From: Coptis chinensis
Taxonomy: Eukaryota; Streptophyta; Magnoliopsida; Ranunculales; Ranunculaceae
Assembly: GCA_015680905.1 (NCBI GenBank)
Contig: CM027380.1
Span: 105,615,001 to 105,679,000, forward strand
Length of the DNA: 64,000 nucleotides
Direction: 5' to 3'
The notes beneath the pieces were generated by a model. It ran no database searches, was not told the origin of the DNA, and saw nothing but the letters and a program-made list of their open reading frames with translations. Position numbers and translations under genes: made by a program. The first letter of the stretch is position 1. Every line of letters begins with the position of its first letter. Positions 12,209 to 24,549 of this stretch are shown here, in pieces.

Positions 12209-14875
12209 ATGAGGATGATGGAGATTAGCTTGTCATGTAAGCGAATAGTGAAGCATCAACTAGCTTCCAGTACCAATTCATCTGCTGCAAATCATATCTT
12301 ATGCCGCCATGGTAACGCATTGTCTTCAAGGTTTCTGGTTAATTCCTCAGGAGGATGGAATGCACACACTCCTTTTCGATACTTTAGCTCTGGTTAGTAC
12401 TTTTTTTTTTTGTTCATTCTTACATGATTATAATATAATGATGATGATTGATGAAGTACTTGATCTCTTATGCACGTACAATTTATTTAACTAGGAGTTC
12501 CTTCCCAACAAGGAGAAGAGGGTTCCGCGAATATGATCAAACTCTGGAAAAAGCAAGAAAGCTTGGAGAGTACGGTTTTGTCATTTCTAAAATCGGAAAA
12601 GCAAAAGGTACGACTTTTCAATTAACTTTTCTTCAATCCGGGCCGTTTTATGGTTAATAAGTTCTCTACGTACTCTAGGAAACGTTTCTCTAGATTGTCA
12701 TCGATGGTTCAAAAAGCATAAATATTTTAAACTGAAATATGAAGATATGCCATTGCATTACTTCGTGCTTTAGAGTTTAGAGCAAAGAGAGGACTTGAGC
12801 GCGCAGTTGAGTACAAACTCAGGTTTCCATTGTTAGGAAATAGTCATGTTGTGCATATACAAGCTTGACCTGCAAGAACTTAATTACTGGAAGCAGCAAA
12901 ATTAATCTCTTATGTGCTCGTTTTTTTTTTTGGCCAAGTGAGCTTGAAATTTTATTTAAGTCAAATGGAAAAGTTAGAGGAGAAGTAGAACACGGACCAT
13001 GAAAAGTGAGCTTGAAATCTCTTATGTGCTTCAAATGTGTTCTTTTCCGTTTTTTTTTCTTCCCTTTCTTTACTAGTACCTAGCATTGTATACCTGTTTA
13101 CTACAATTAATGGTTTATCTAAGGCGATTCCATGTCAAGAAGAAAGGACTTGATATTGATGTTCTAAATCTGAGTTGTCACTTGTGTTTCCACCTCTCTC
13201 ATCTGTTCCGTTCGTCACACCCAACCAGGTATCCCTAGATTAGCTCTTGAAGAGCCATCAGTATCTACTTGGCTACCAATTGGGGTGGTATGGTACTGAA
13301 TAACAATAGTAATTTAGGGCCTTTTCCAGGTCTGGTATGCAGAAATATGTGCAAAATAGTCATGTACTAAATTACTAAGATCTTCAGTGTTGTAGGCCTT
13401 TTGGTGTTCCTCATGGCTTTGTTTACGGGATTTATATTTTGATTACAATAGCCATCTTAAACTACGAGTTACTGTTTTATGTGAAGTGCCTGTACAGACT
13501 GTGACGTTGTGTACTATGTTATGGGTTAGAGTTCCAAATGAGTCATTAGATAGGTGGGACAGTACTTTGCCCACCTTAATCCCATGACCCAAATTTTCTT
13601 GAGGTTTTCCATATTGTAAATGGACTAATTTTCAAATTTAAATTGTGTGAGAGAAGACCAAAACTAATTAAGCCGTACTCTATTTTCTCCCAAAACTTTT
13701 CTCTTTCATTAGCAATAATAAAATTTTACTTTATGCATTGCATTTGTACTTTCGTTTTGCTCTGTGTACACGACTTTGTTATTCTTTTTTTTTTGTAGTA
13801 GCTAGTATGTCTTTAATAATGTTTCAAATCTGATTAACTATCACTACGTTTTTTTTTTTGGTACATTATGATTTTGATAATTGATTAACTTATAGTCTAA
13901 AGTTAAACTTGAATTGAAGAAGCACTTATTATATACTGCAGGAACACCATTTCACTCATATGCAACGTGAGACTGAGAAGCTTCAGGAGGAGATGAAGAA
14001 GATGCGTACTGAACTGAGGTTTGTTGAAATTCCATAACTTCTTTCGTTCTTTCCTGATCAAAGCATAAGTTCCCCGCCCGTTAATTATATGTATGCTAGC
14101 ATGTAGAACTATCTATTTGTTCTTCAGATCTTTTAAGGCGTGTCATTTGATTTTTTTTTCTTCATACAATTATGATTTTTTTTTAGGCTTGGTAGAGGGT
14201 GAAAAAGAAATAGTATTTTTTTTCTTCGACAGAAGGTTGTGCTTGTTTGCCAGTAAAATTTGCCATGTAATTAAACTTGACTAGGAATAGGGATGGGTTT
14301 TGAAATGAAGTATGGAGGTCCATATGTTCTTCCTCCGAATTCCTTCCCAAAATTGCAAATGTAGGTTAAAGTCTGATACGTTTTCCACTGGGAGCAAAGT
14401 TTTAACTTAATTTGCTCCGTTACAACATGCTTTATTTTAGTTCAACTTGCCATGTTCTAGACTTCTAGGTCAAGTTTCCAAGGAAAACCTTTCAAGCAAA
14501 TAAGCTTAGCCTTCAATGGCATGAATTTCCTTCAGAAGTGGGTATTAACTTTGATACTGTAAGGTGCCCCCTCCCCTTTTTCCTCTAACTATTTATCAAT
14601 GTTTACAGGTGCATACAGGAAGCAGAATTAGCAAAACAGAATGGAAAACCCTTCTCAGCTGACAAAGGGAGCCACGCACTGAATGAAGTGAAATCGGTTC
14701 TTGATTCTTATATAAAAATATCTGTTAAAATTCTTTTTTTGTGCCTTTTTATGCTTATCCTGCATGAGTCTTTTAATAATTCTTCAAAAGCCTTGTTATC
14801 TGCAAAGATGGACGTCCTGCATGAGTCTTTTAATAATTCTTCAAAAGACTTTTTTTCTGAAAAGAGGGACGTCTA
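12209..14875 (+). pseudogene. Remnant of a DUF1640 (FMP32/CCDC90-type) mitochondrial coiled-coil protein gene
   Basis: A 62-codon ORF at 12,209 (MRMMEISLSCKRIVKHQLAS, ending FRYFSSG) is basic and Ser-rich, like a mitochondrial presequence. In another frame at 12,375-12,393 the DNA reads LLFDTLALV, a hallmark of this family. After an intron-like gap, 12,494 reads GVPSQQ. A clean exon after ctgcag at 13,942-14,018 reads EHHFTHMQRETEKL and EEMKKMRTELR, the conserved coiled-coil segment. The later piece at 14,609-14,875 (CIQEAELAKQNG..., then HESFNNSSK twice) does not match the expected C-terminus. No C-terminal membrane anchor was found. The family call is reasonable but based on short segments; the gene looks broken. 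Confidence 0.45.
14759..14872 (+). repeat. 57-bp tandem duplication
   Basis: Two adjacent units begin cctgcatgagtcttttaata at 14,759 and 14,816. They end gatggacgtc and agggacgtc and differ mainly in their second halves. The frame is kept across both (57 is a multiple of 3), giving HESFNNSSK twice. Confidence 0.8.
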
Positions 14876-15879
14876 GTAGTTGAAGGTGACATTTCCAAAA
14901 GTATCTATATATTTCGTTTTGTGGTGATGTATATTTGACTGAGGACATACACTAAACTTTGATTGACAATAAAGAGTAACAGACATGTCTTACCTGGTTT
15001 GTGTATATCGAAGTTCATACTGCTAATCTAAACAATCAGAGCAAATTAGCCATTTGAATCACATTAGGCCAGGTCTTGATGCTTCCACGTGTCAAAACAC
15101 AATTTGTAGATTTTATGAACAAACAGTAGTGATGCAGCTTGTATACGATATCTTCTTCATGGTCACAAAACCCCCACCAACATTGAGTTCCAAACAACGA
15201 GGATGACGACACGCCATTTTGGTTGAGGAAGTAATTTGTTAAAGTTTTTGTTTTTTTGGCAAGCCTATTTTCAAACGAGATCAGTAACCCATTGATGTGA
15301 TGGGGTTTGCACCCGAGACCTCTAGTATCATCACCCATAGAACTACAACAAAATAGATTTTTAGGGACGTAAAAAATCGTTTCTAATCGTCACCAATGGC
15401 AAATGATATAGTCGCAAATGATCTAAACCGACAAAATTTGATCGTCAATATAAGTCCACCTCTTGGCACGTTTTTTAATGTCGCCATTGTTGATAAATTC
15501 ATCGCAAACACTAGTTCCCATTTGCATTTTGAACCGTGGCAAAAACTTAATTAGTTGCGACGTTATGCCAAACGTTGCTTTACTGTTAGCAATAACTACG
15601 TGTTTTTACTGTCAAATAAAGTCTTAAACTTCGTCTCTTGGGATTGGTTTACAATGTTTGAAATCGTCGCTAGAGGTCACCTTTAGTCCACGTATTTGTG
15701 TATGTAGCAAAAGATGATATATCAACAACGTTTGCCATCGTTGTAAATTGTATGATGTTTTGAAATATAAAATAGTTTTGGCTACGTTTTTTAACGTTGT
15801 TATAAGTTTATTATTTCCTATGCTTTTTGTTGTCATTAAAAGCAGGCTTTCTGTGACAGTCCAAAACGTTGCTAAAAGT

Positions 15880-17100
15880 TCTTAAAATTTTATGTAGCTT
15901 TCTGATTTTTTTCCCTGCTTTTGTTCAATCATATAGGTGCCACATGTACCTGCATTTTTACTACATTTTTAACCTACTAGATAGATACAAAGAAACATAA
16001 ACTTTAACTAACAATATTCCAAATGTCATTTATCCAGTCTTAAACCGTACCGGTAAGCATGAAAGGGAAATATACTACATCCTACATCTAAGCTTTTGCG
16101 CCAAGTCAAAAAGATCAATTTGTCCAATTCACAAACAAAAGAAAAACTTAGTTTCTACTAGTCAGACCCACCAATAGCTCCTTCTATATATTGCTAACCG
16201 CTCACTCCTGAACCTGCAAAAAAAAGAAAGATAAATAGTACCCATTAACTCGTTATTCTGACACATGCCAACAAAATATATGGCTACATTTCAGTTTTGA
16301 CCAGGCCATACCATAACTTCTGACTCCGATATCCAAATGCAACAAAAGAGGATTAATTACAAAATAGACATAAAATACTATCTTTTTAATGTAGTTCACT
16401 GGAATCTAAATTTGACAAACTATGGCAAAATGCAGCAGGAAATCAGACCAGTGCAGCTATCCTGGGGAGACTACAACACCATGTATTATCTATTTCTAAA
16501 CAGTAGACTATGTCTCCTTGAACAACTGCGTAGCAGTGATTGGCGTGAGCTGGTTTTTTTTAGGTACAGACCATATCTACTATACGTGCAAAAGAAAATT
16601 TTGGCCAAGCATATGGTATAGGTGTGTATCTATTTCTGCTAACACCGTCCAATCAATAATTTCAGCAGCCTTAACTTGCATCATTCCCTCCCTCCAACTC
16701 TTAAAATCCAACAAACAACTGCAGCACCCCGACCTCACCCTCTCAAACAAACAGATACACACACACCCAGTCCCACACCCCACCTTCACACAGCCAGCAT
16801 CACTAATGAGAAATGCAAACTACCCTCATTCAAATAACAAGAATTCCTACACAACTTAAATTATTCCATTACATTTAGAATAAAATCTACAAACCATGAT
16901 CTATTATTACATTTGAAGTAATCTATAATCTATAGTACTGTCTTAACTTCCCACACACACGTCCATTGCACTCATTCACCTCCCCCCTTGCTGAAACAAC
17001 ACCTCCCCTTAGCACAATCAGACCCCAATAGACATGCAAGACTCCAATAGTATATGAACAATATCTACTTATCAGAAATGATAAAAGGGAGCAAAAGTTG
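15880..17100. other. CACTA 3' non-coding region
   Basis: No coding segment was found between the subterminal repeats on the left and the end of the Ptta-like gene. The stretch 16,680-16,800 is unusually rich in C and A, with no recognised function. Confidence 0.35.
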
Positions 17101-17128
17101 GGAGTTCATACCACAATCAAGGACCACC

Positions 17129-18111
17129 CTAGAACTTCAACATAAGAAAGTCCAATGCATGTTGTTGCTCATCGATTCTTGCTTGTTGGGCATTCATTGT
17201 TTGTTGTTGGGCATCCATCCTCTCTTGTGTTACATTATATAACTCCTCGAGCTGGTTTTCTGCATCTGTTGCCCTCCTCCTTAGTTGTTCCATCTCTGCA
17301 TTCACAAATCCACCTCCAACTCTGCTTGATGAAGCAGCATGTCCATGACCAAGGCCTCTATGATCGACCTCCGGGTCATACACCCAATACTTTGTTAAAT
17401 ATATCTTGATCTGTCAATGAACTGGAGCCTTCTTCTGGAGGCTGAGATTTGAGTTCACGCATTCTCTCCTGTAGTATTAGTTAGATAAAAAATTAATATA
17501 AAATAAATACCAAAACTTAGCATACAAATAGATAAGACAAGTTAATTACATATATAGTTTTCTTCTGCTTGGCGAGAAATCCAGCCTTTCTTCTCACTAT
17601 AATGGGTGTTTTATATAATTCTATCTGACTAGGCTCTTGTTGGCTCTCGGGATCAGCTTGTACGATTTCCAAAGAGGAACATATTAATATCTTAGTACGG
17701 AAACAATACGGAAACAACCACAGACAAAAAAATGTCCATCATTAAAGTACTAAGCAGATGGTTATACCATGTCAGCTCGAATCCGCATAAAAGACTTTGA
17801 ACCACCACGGTGGCCAGTTGTTAACCACGAGTGACCATACTTGTTTTTGGTACTAACATTCTGTATACAAACAAATACATTTTGTATTAATTATAAATGC
17901 ACCAATTATCAAAACAAAACAACAATAGATGATTCTTAGTTACCATGAACTTTTCAGTCTCCCAAAAATCACACCAACTCTCCCAAGCCTCTTGTGAAAC
18001 ACTGTTGAATTGGCATTCACGTTTGTTTATATTGTTTGGAAGCTTCTCATAATGTGTGTGAAGCTTACACCTGAAATCTTTAAAGTGATCCCTTTGCATT
18101 GTTTCGCACAA
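17129..18111 (-). pseudogene. Ptta/En/Spm-type second CACTA protein, fragment
   Basis: Downstream of TNP2 on the same strand, 17,887-18,111 reads NNINKRECQFNSVSQEAWESWCDFWETEKFM in part, and about 17,770-17,860 reads YGHSWLTT then HRGGSKSFMRIRADM. These match the plant transposase domain Ptta/En/Spm. At 17,129-17,383 the reverse strand reads MEQLRRRATDAENQLEELYN and then repeated QQ-rich text, a likely C-terminal coiled coil ending FLMLKF. Introns or frame breaks separate the pieces. TNP2 followed by this protein is the normal layout of CACTA elements. Confidence 0.7.
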
Positions 18112-20586
18112 TCACCATCATAATTTCGTTCTTCACGATTAAAGCGTGTTTCGATATCTTGAAGATACATTGAACAGAACGTTAGGCATTCAGAGTCAAT
18201 ATAGGCTTTAACAATTGAACCTTCTGGGTGTGCTCTATTACAAACATACTGCTTAACATTTTCAAAAACCTATTTTAAGATTATAGGATTAGTGAATTCC
18301 AAGTAGTTATCAAAAATATTAAAAAAATTAAGTTATAGCAAACAAACATCACCTTTCAATTGGATACATCTAGCGATAGTGCACAGGTCCGCCAAGCTAG
18401 CATCGCTTCATGAGGCAAATGGATTGCTAGGTGGACCATGACATCAAAGAATGTTGGTGGAAATATTAACTCAAGCTTACAAAATATCACATCAATGTCT
18501 TTTTCTAATTTCTCCAGTATTTCCAATTTTAATGTCTTGCAAAATAACTCTTAGAAAAACAAACCCAACTCGATTAATGCAATGGATACATCACTAGCCA
18601 ATAAACCACATAGTGCAACCGGGAGAATTCTTTGTAAAAGTACATGGCAATCATGACTCTTCATTCCATATACTTTGTTGTCTTTGACATTGACACATCG
18701 AGAGATATTCGATGCATAGCCATTAGTAAACTTTACTGTTTTCAACCATTTACAGAAACTCTTTCTCTCAGCAAGTGACATCGTATAACAAGCAGGAGGC
18801 ATAACAAATTTATTACCTCTCTGAATCAAATGTAACTCTGGCCTAATACCCAATAGATTTGAGCTTTTACTGTATCTTTTGTTTTCTCTAGATGTAATAA
18901 TGTTGCCAAAACACTCTCACAAATATTCTTTTCAATGTGCATGACACCAAGGTTGTGATGCAGCTCAATGGTTCTCAATACGGTAAAGAAAAAATTTGCT
19001 CTTCATTGTCCAATTATACTCAATCTCGCTCCGTTTTCAATTTTTTTTTTGTTATTTGGATTTTTTCGAAATATTTGTTATTTAACATGCTCAAGTTGTA
19101 AACATATATCTTCCTTAGTTAACTTCTTGGGTTCAGACTTGTTCCCACTAATTCCACCAGGTAATTGCTTAAGACGTTTTCTCAAAGGATGCCTTGGCTT
19201 CAAAAACCGACTGTGGTGCATGTAACATTGCTTCTGTCCGTTCTTCAAATACAAAGAAAATGTATCCTTGTTACAATTAGGACAAGCCATTTTGGACCAA
19301 CCAGACAAATTCCCATATGCTGGAAAGTCATTTATAGTCCACAACATTGTTGCACGCATTACAAACATCTGCTTCATCGCGACATCATGTCTCCACCCAT
19401 TTTCCCACAAATCAATTAGTTCTTCTATCAACGGTTGTAAATAGACATCAATTTCATTTCAAGGTTTTGTACGTTCAAGTATAAGAAGAGATATGAAAAT
19501 GAACGACTCTTTCATATATTTCCAAGGTGGCATATTGTACGGTATAAGCATTACTGGCCACATGTTGTAGGCATTGCTCATGTCTCCAAAAGGGTTAAAC
19601 CCATCACTTGCAAGGCCAAGTCGAACATTGCGAGGATCACTAGCAAAGGACTGATGCTCCTTGTCAAAATCTTCCCAGACTTTTGAATCTGCAGGATGCC
19701 TTAGTACATTGTCCTCCTTAACTCGTTTTTCTTTGTGCCATCTCATGTCTTCTGCAGTCATTCTCGACATAAACAATCTCTGCAGCCTAGGCTCAAGTGG
19801 AAAGTGTCTCAAAACTTTCTATGGTATTTTTTTACCCTTGCCTTCATTAATTTTGTACCTTGGTTCACCACAAACCCGACAACTTTCGAGATCTTTGTCT
19901 TCCTTCCAAAAGAGCATACAATGATGCACAAATGCATGTATAGATACAAAACCAAGTCCCAAGTCCCGTAATAACACCTTGGCCTCATAATGAGACTTTA
20001 GGAGTGTTTCACCAACTGGTAATGCAGCCTTAAACTTGAGAACCATATTAAATGATTTATTGCTCCAGCAATTAATTATCTTTAGATGAAACAACTTCAC
20101 GAGAAAATCCAATGTACTAAATTTCTCGCAACCCAGATACAGAGGCTGACGGGCATCAAACAAGAGTTTATCAAATGGTTTTGAATTGATATCTCTTGTA
20201 TTAGGATCAATAAATGGTTCTGAATGATGCACTTCCGGCTGCGAAATACCTATATGACTTGGTTTTAAATCTGTGAGCATCTCCTCTACCCCACGATAGA
20301 GTCCACTTTCACCACCCAAACCATCATCATCGTCATCATCATCATCACTTACTACTTCAAAAGGTTCATCGTGATGTACCCATCGAGTGTAATCTTTGTC
20401 GATACCTGAACTAAATAAATGATCATTTACTTCATTGATGTGCAAGTAGTACCTATTATTGCACTTATTGCACTGACATCGACATCGGCTTTTCTTGTCC
20501 AAATGAATTTTGGCAAGCACAATAAAATCTCTAAGGCCTTGTACATATTCAGGCCTATGCGGCATATTCATCAAATTTTTGTCCAT
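18110..20586 (-). pseudogene. CACTA transposase TNP2-type gene, inactivated
   Basis: The start codon chosen is at 20,586 because MDKNLMNMP with the following C-rich segment (CRCQCNKCNN) is the usual N-terminal transposase-associated domain. A run of eight aspartates follows. TNP2 text includes ESCRVCGEPRY, MTAEDMRWHKEKRV, GLASDGFNPFGDMSNAYNMWP, PPWKYMK, LIDLWENGW and CPNCNK, then LHHNLGVMHIEKNICESVL, SHDCHVLLQRILP and PPTFFDVMVHLAIHLPHEA. Nonsense codons interrupt at about 19,818 and 19,461, with more disruption near 19,080-18,960. The RWMYPFER-type block is missing before the last piece (RAHPEGSIVKAYIDSEC, ETRFNREER). The protein would bind the element ends and cut them, but this copy cannot be full length. 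Confidence 0.85.
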
Positions 20587-20729
20587 ATTTGTGCCTATCG
20601 ACAAAAGGTAATAAAAAATAATTAACATAGTTTTGCTTCTGTTAAAAGCAGTTATCAAGACAGATACTGATTTCAAGTCCAAAACTATCCAATAGTAGAG
20701 TAACAATAGGTACAATTTTCATTACCTAA

Positions 20730-22830
20730 ACAGTCTAAGAAGGCATGTACAATGGGATTAGTTTGGCTCAAGTGCACATTAATGCTTCCTCCTTACTAGA
20801 AATTCTTTGAAATAAAGAAAGAATTAAGCAATGCAATTTTCCTATCTTTTAGTCCTTCCTTCAACCATTAGGAAATATTCTTTATGATTAATACATAGTC
20901 ACCTTTAGAAGAATAAAAATATCAAGTAGATTAAAATCCTAGTTCTCCTTGTAACATCCTAAATTTTTTATCCGCTCTTTTACCTTGTAACATCCTAGTT
21001 ATCTAATTCATGCTTTAAAATGTTTATACAACCCATTGACAATCAACCCATTACATCAGCAAATAATGCTAATGGAACTATTAAATAAAATGGAACTAAC
21101 ACAACAAAACCCAATTTTTTTTCTATCAATTAAAAAAGAAACACGAAAAATATATGTTAAAAAATTGACTTACCTAAAACAGGAGAGCTTGGTCTTCAGC
21201 AAAAGAGGAGCACTTGGTCTTTAGCAAACGTTTTTATTCCTGCAAATAAAACGAAATTTGAATCTATTAAGAGCCTCAACTTTAGCAAAAGCGAGATGTT
21301 TAAAGACTACCAATAAAGAAGTACTTCAAGACTATGCTTATAACGTGCTTCACATACCAACAATGATACATATATATAAATTAAAACATATCAAACTTCA
21401 TATAAACAACTGTAGCTCAGCTCCTAGCTAGGAAAAGTAAGAAAAATATATATTGAAGATTTCGTAAACACGAACAACATTATCCAAACTGATTAGCAAA
21501 CATAAAAGAAAGAAAAAATACTTCTCAAGAAGCGAGTGGTCAACCCAGAATTTATGCAATAGGAAAACAAGAAGTTGGAGGAATTATTGAGGTGTATCCC
21601 TCGCTATGCATGCTTACACATCAAACGCTAGGAGAACTACTATACCTTTGAATGATAACCTGTTTTTAATTGGCTCCTTGATTGAATAAGGAAGTAAGTA
21701 AATAACACGTAAAAACTCAATCATGAAAAAAAAACTTTCAACAATAATAATAAGATGAAAGACATGAGACCTATAAAACAAATAAAAACTTATATATACA
21801 GTTTGCACTAGCATTATCTACAGTTCAATTATCAATGCTAGATACAGAGTCAAAGGCATACACACACATATATTCCTGACATAAAAAGGTTCCTTCTTCT
21901 TTTCCATATTGAATAGAAAGGTCATAGGAAGACAAAATAATAATAATAATCATTTCATATTATAACCATATATACTTGTTTTAGAATCTAGAGATCTTGC
22001 AATCACCTGGACATGTTTTTTATAAACGAACCAAATCCCTAACCTATCAATACAACTTATACAAGCATGGCTACAATCTTACTTTTACAAAGAAAAAAAC
22101 TGTATAGGAACATCTCCTTTTATATATCAGGCCAACTCACATTCTAGATAAACTAAAATGAATTTTTGTCTCCAACGAAGAAGGAGATCATGCTATCCAT
22201 TTGTTATAACAGTCATACCAAACTTAAACTAGATACATCAACAACCCTCAATGGCTCCAAACCTTTTTTTCAAAAATCTCAAAACCACCTCCTTTTCCTC
22301 CAAGATTCGGTAAATACAACGTCCCCAAAATAATGAAGAACAGAGAAGAAATTTTAAATGTTGTTCTCTACAAGTATAAAATTCATCGAAACGAAACAAA
22401 CAAAACGTAGTTAGCACCTTTTTCGAGTTGGGTTGCTTCCGGTTTAGCACTTTTTCCAGTTGGGTAGTTCAAGTTTCCCTGCCAAAGCCAAAATACAATT
22501 ATAAATCAGAGAAAGAGACGTCAGATGTAAAACTATGGAGGAAATTGGTAGAAAACTATAGAGACATTGCTACTACCAAACAATGTTTCAATAACAGAAT
22601 TGGTAGAAAAATAAATATTTTAAAAAGAGAGAGAGGTGGGGAAAGTTCGGCAGCTACGGAGGAAGCGGAGAGAGGAAGAGACCGTGATATTTTCTGGAAA
22701 ATCAAATTAAGCCGCCATGAAACATTTGTGCGGGTTTTAGCAAATACGCGCGGAAAACAATTTGCCACGAAATTCTTGAAAAACGCTGCAATTGGATACC
22801 CTTTTTTTTTTCGATAGCCATTTGGCAGGA
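20730..22830. other. Presumed CACTA 5' region, no gene assigned
   Basis: This lies upstream of the TNP2-like start. No second exon or transposon end could be recognised. A purine-rich stretch at 22,630-22,690 (gagagaggtgggg, gaagcggagagaggaagag) could be 5' leader sequence. The open frames here lack family features. Confidence 0.3.
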
Positions 22831-22870
22831 CTTGCCACATATATAGCTAATAAAGTCCACTTGAATAAAT

Positions 22871-22889
22871 AATATATATATATATATAT
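22871..22889. repeat. (AT)n microsatellite
   Basis: A short run of alternating A and T follows aataaataa. It is ordinary in plant intergenic DNA. Confidence 0.85.
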
Positions 22890-22962
22890 TGATAGCTAAT
22901 GATTTATTGTTTATATGCTGGCTATATTAATAGTGGATGATCTTATGATTAAGTACATTGCA

Positions 22963-23413
22963 TCCTACCTATATTAATATCCGTTTCTCCCAAGATGCTC
23001 ATAGTGAGCCACATCAGCAAAGTTTTTAAAATAGTCCCTATTTGAAAAATAATTACTTGCCTTCTTACCAAACTAATCCTGAATTTGGCCTACTCTCTAA
23101 TTTAATATAAATTAAAATTGTCCTTTCATGTGTTATGCTAAAACAAAAAACAAAGCTACGCATTATTTCATTATTTCAAATATACGCATGAGATAAAAAA
23201 AACAAATTCTAAAAAACAATGGATTAGTTAATTGATATGTATTAGTTATTGGATATGGATATGGATATGTATTAGTTAATAGATATGGATATGTATTAGT
23301 TACTAGATATGGATATGGATATGGATTACTTATTGGATATGGATATGTTAAACTTCCAAGTGCTATGGGTTTAAGAATAACAGACCCGGCCACAGGTCGG
23401 GCTGCATGGCTAG
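22963..23413 (+). mobile_element. Small non-autonomous Helitron
   Basis: The stretch begins TCCTACCTATATTAATATCC directly after an A and ends CTAG directly before a T, the A|TC...CTAG|T pattern of Helitrons. Twelve bases before the end are the arms of a hairpin, CCCGGCC-ACA-GGTCGGG (7 pairs, one G.T), as expected for a Helitron 3' end. It is 451 bases long with no coding capacity. The interior holds a GGATAT-rich minisatellite. Confidence 0.72.
23236..23346 (+). repeat. GGATAT / TATTAGTTA minisatellite within the Helitron
   Basis: Runs of (GGATAT)2-4 alternate with the spacer gtattagtta or gattacttatt at least four times. On the other strand this reads as repeated NPYPYP-type words, which are an accident of the repeat and not a gene. 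Confidence 0.85.
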
Positions 23414-24540
23414 TAATATATGGTGTCACTTTAAGCCTTCAAAAACAACAAAAGGACCAAGTTTCAAAGCTAATAAAGTAACATCACAATACAAAACAAT
23501 GCAATTATCTACCAACTTCAGAAAGAAAAAGAAGAATAAGAGAAAAAAAAAATCTTATGCTTTACATTCCTAAAATCAAACAATACCCAAATCAATAAAA
23601 CATCACTATTATCAAATAAATCATACATAAGCTACAAAGCCAAAAACCAAAACTCTCCAAAAAAAAAAAAAAATTGAACCAAATAGTTGCACTGTTCCTT
23701 GCACAGATGAAAAAGAGAACAAATAGATACACCCTCACATGGAATCACTTGCTCAAACATATACATGGTAGTGCATTGTTATTACATTGCAAACACATAT
23801 TTTAAATGTTAAGAAACGAATATAGAACTATAACATTTTATTGGGAACATTTGATCCATATACCTTCTCGAAAAAACTTCAATATAAAAGGAAATAAAAT
23901 ATGGTTTACTTAAGACGGACCTGCTACATTGATATGCTACATTGATAGATGAAAAAGCCCATTAATTTTCACATGCTTAAGTCTCTTATTCATGTGTATT
24001 GGGCTTTAAAATTATTTAGGTCCGTCAAGACTTTTGTAGTTGTAAAGCCCATTATTTGATAGTGATTTTCCTACAATTTAACCATATTTTGCATACGGCT
24101 AGACTACGTGATTTTTTTTTTCCAATTATATCAGCAATTTGGTCTTTTTCATTTGTACTGATTCCTTTAAGGTGGAATAAGTATATAGAAATTGATCAAT
24201 TTTTATTTTGGGCATCTCTTGAAAAACCCAAGTCCACTAATCTAATAAGCAAACAACAACTGTTGATGTCAAAACCACTTTCATTTCTCATGCTCCTCGT
24301 TTGGTCCATAAGGAGATGAATCAAAGGTCAATTGTTAGCAGTTAGCTACTATGACCACATCACCAAGGAGACCATGCCCTAACAACAAAAAGTCCATTAT
24401 GGAGTTTTATCTCTTCATGCAAAGTCACTTTACCGAGCAAAAAATAACAAAGGAATATTGTTCTTTTGTTCATAGAAAAACTGAGACATATTTTACGTGA
24501 GGTTGAGACACCATTTTGTGATACCATAGAGAAGCATTGT
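23414..24540. other. No gene seen, except the tail flank of the MYB relic
   Basis: AT-rich DNA with poly(A) runs near 23,545 and 23,660. No element ends or coding segments were recognised. The minus-strand open frame at 24,360-24,602 overlaps the 3' flank of the MYB pseudogene. Confidence 0.35.
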
Positions 24541-24549
24541 TCCTCCATG

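Larger units (their letters stand above)
15342..22835 (-). mobile_element. Decayed autonomous En/Spm-type CACTA transposon
   Basis: The left end reads ACTACAACAAAATAGATTTTTA at 15,342, close to the CACTACAACAAAA termini of plant CACTA elements, with the first C changed. Subterminal words such as gacgttatgcc, gtcgcaa and acgttt follow for about 550 bases. The transposase genes read leftward from about 20,586, so the 5' end should lie to the right. No matching CACTA terminus was seen between 20.7 and 22.9 kb, so the right limit (about 22,835) is a guess and that end may be deleted. Confidence 0.6.

Noticed and set aside
17155..17409. Plus-strand open frame overlapping the Ptta C-terminus
   Set aside because: It is the complement of the QQ-rich coiled-coil coding segment.
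22428..22840. Two opposing open frames of 94-129 codons
   Set aside because: No domain, purine-rich composition, and position in the presumed 5' leader of the CACTA element make coding unlikely.
23163..23429. Open frame on the minus strand with repeated NPYPYP text
   Set aside because: It is the translation of the GGATAT minisatellite in the Helitron, not a gene.
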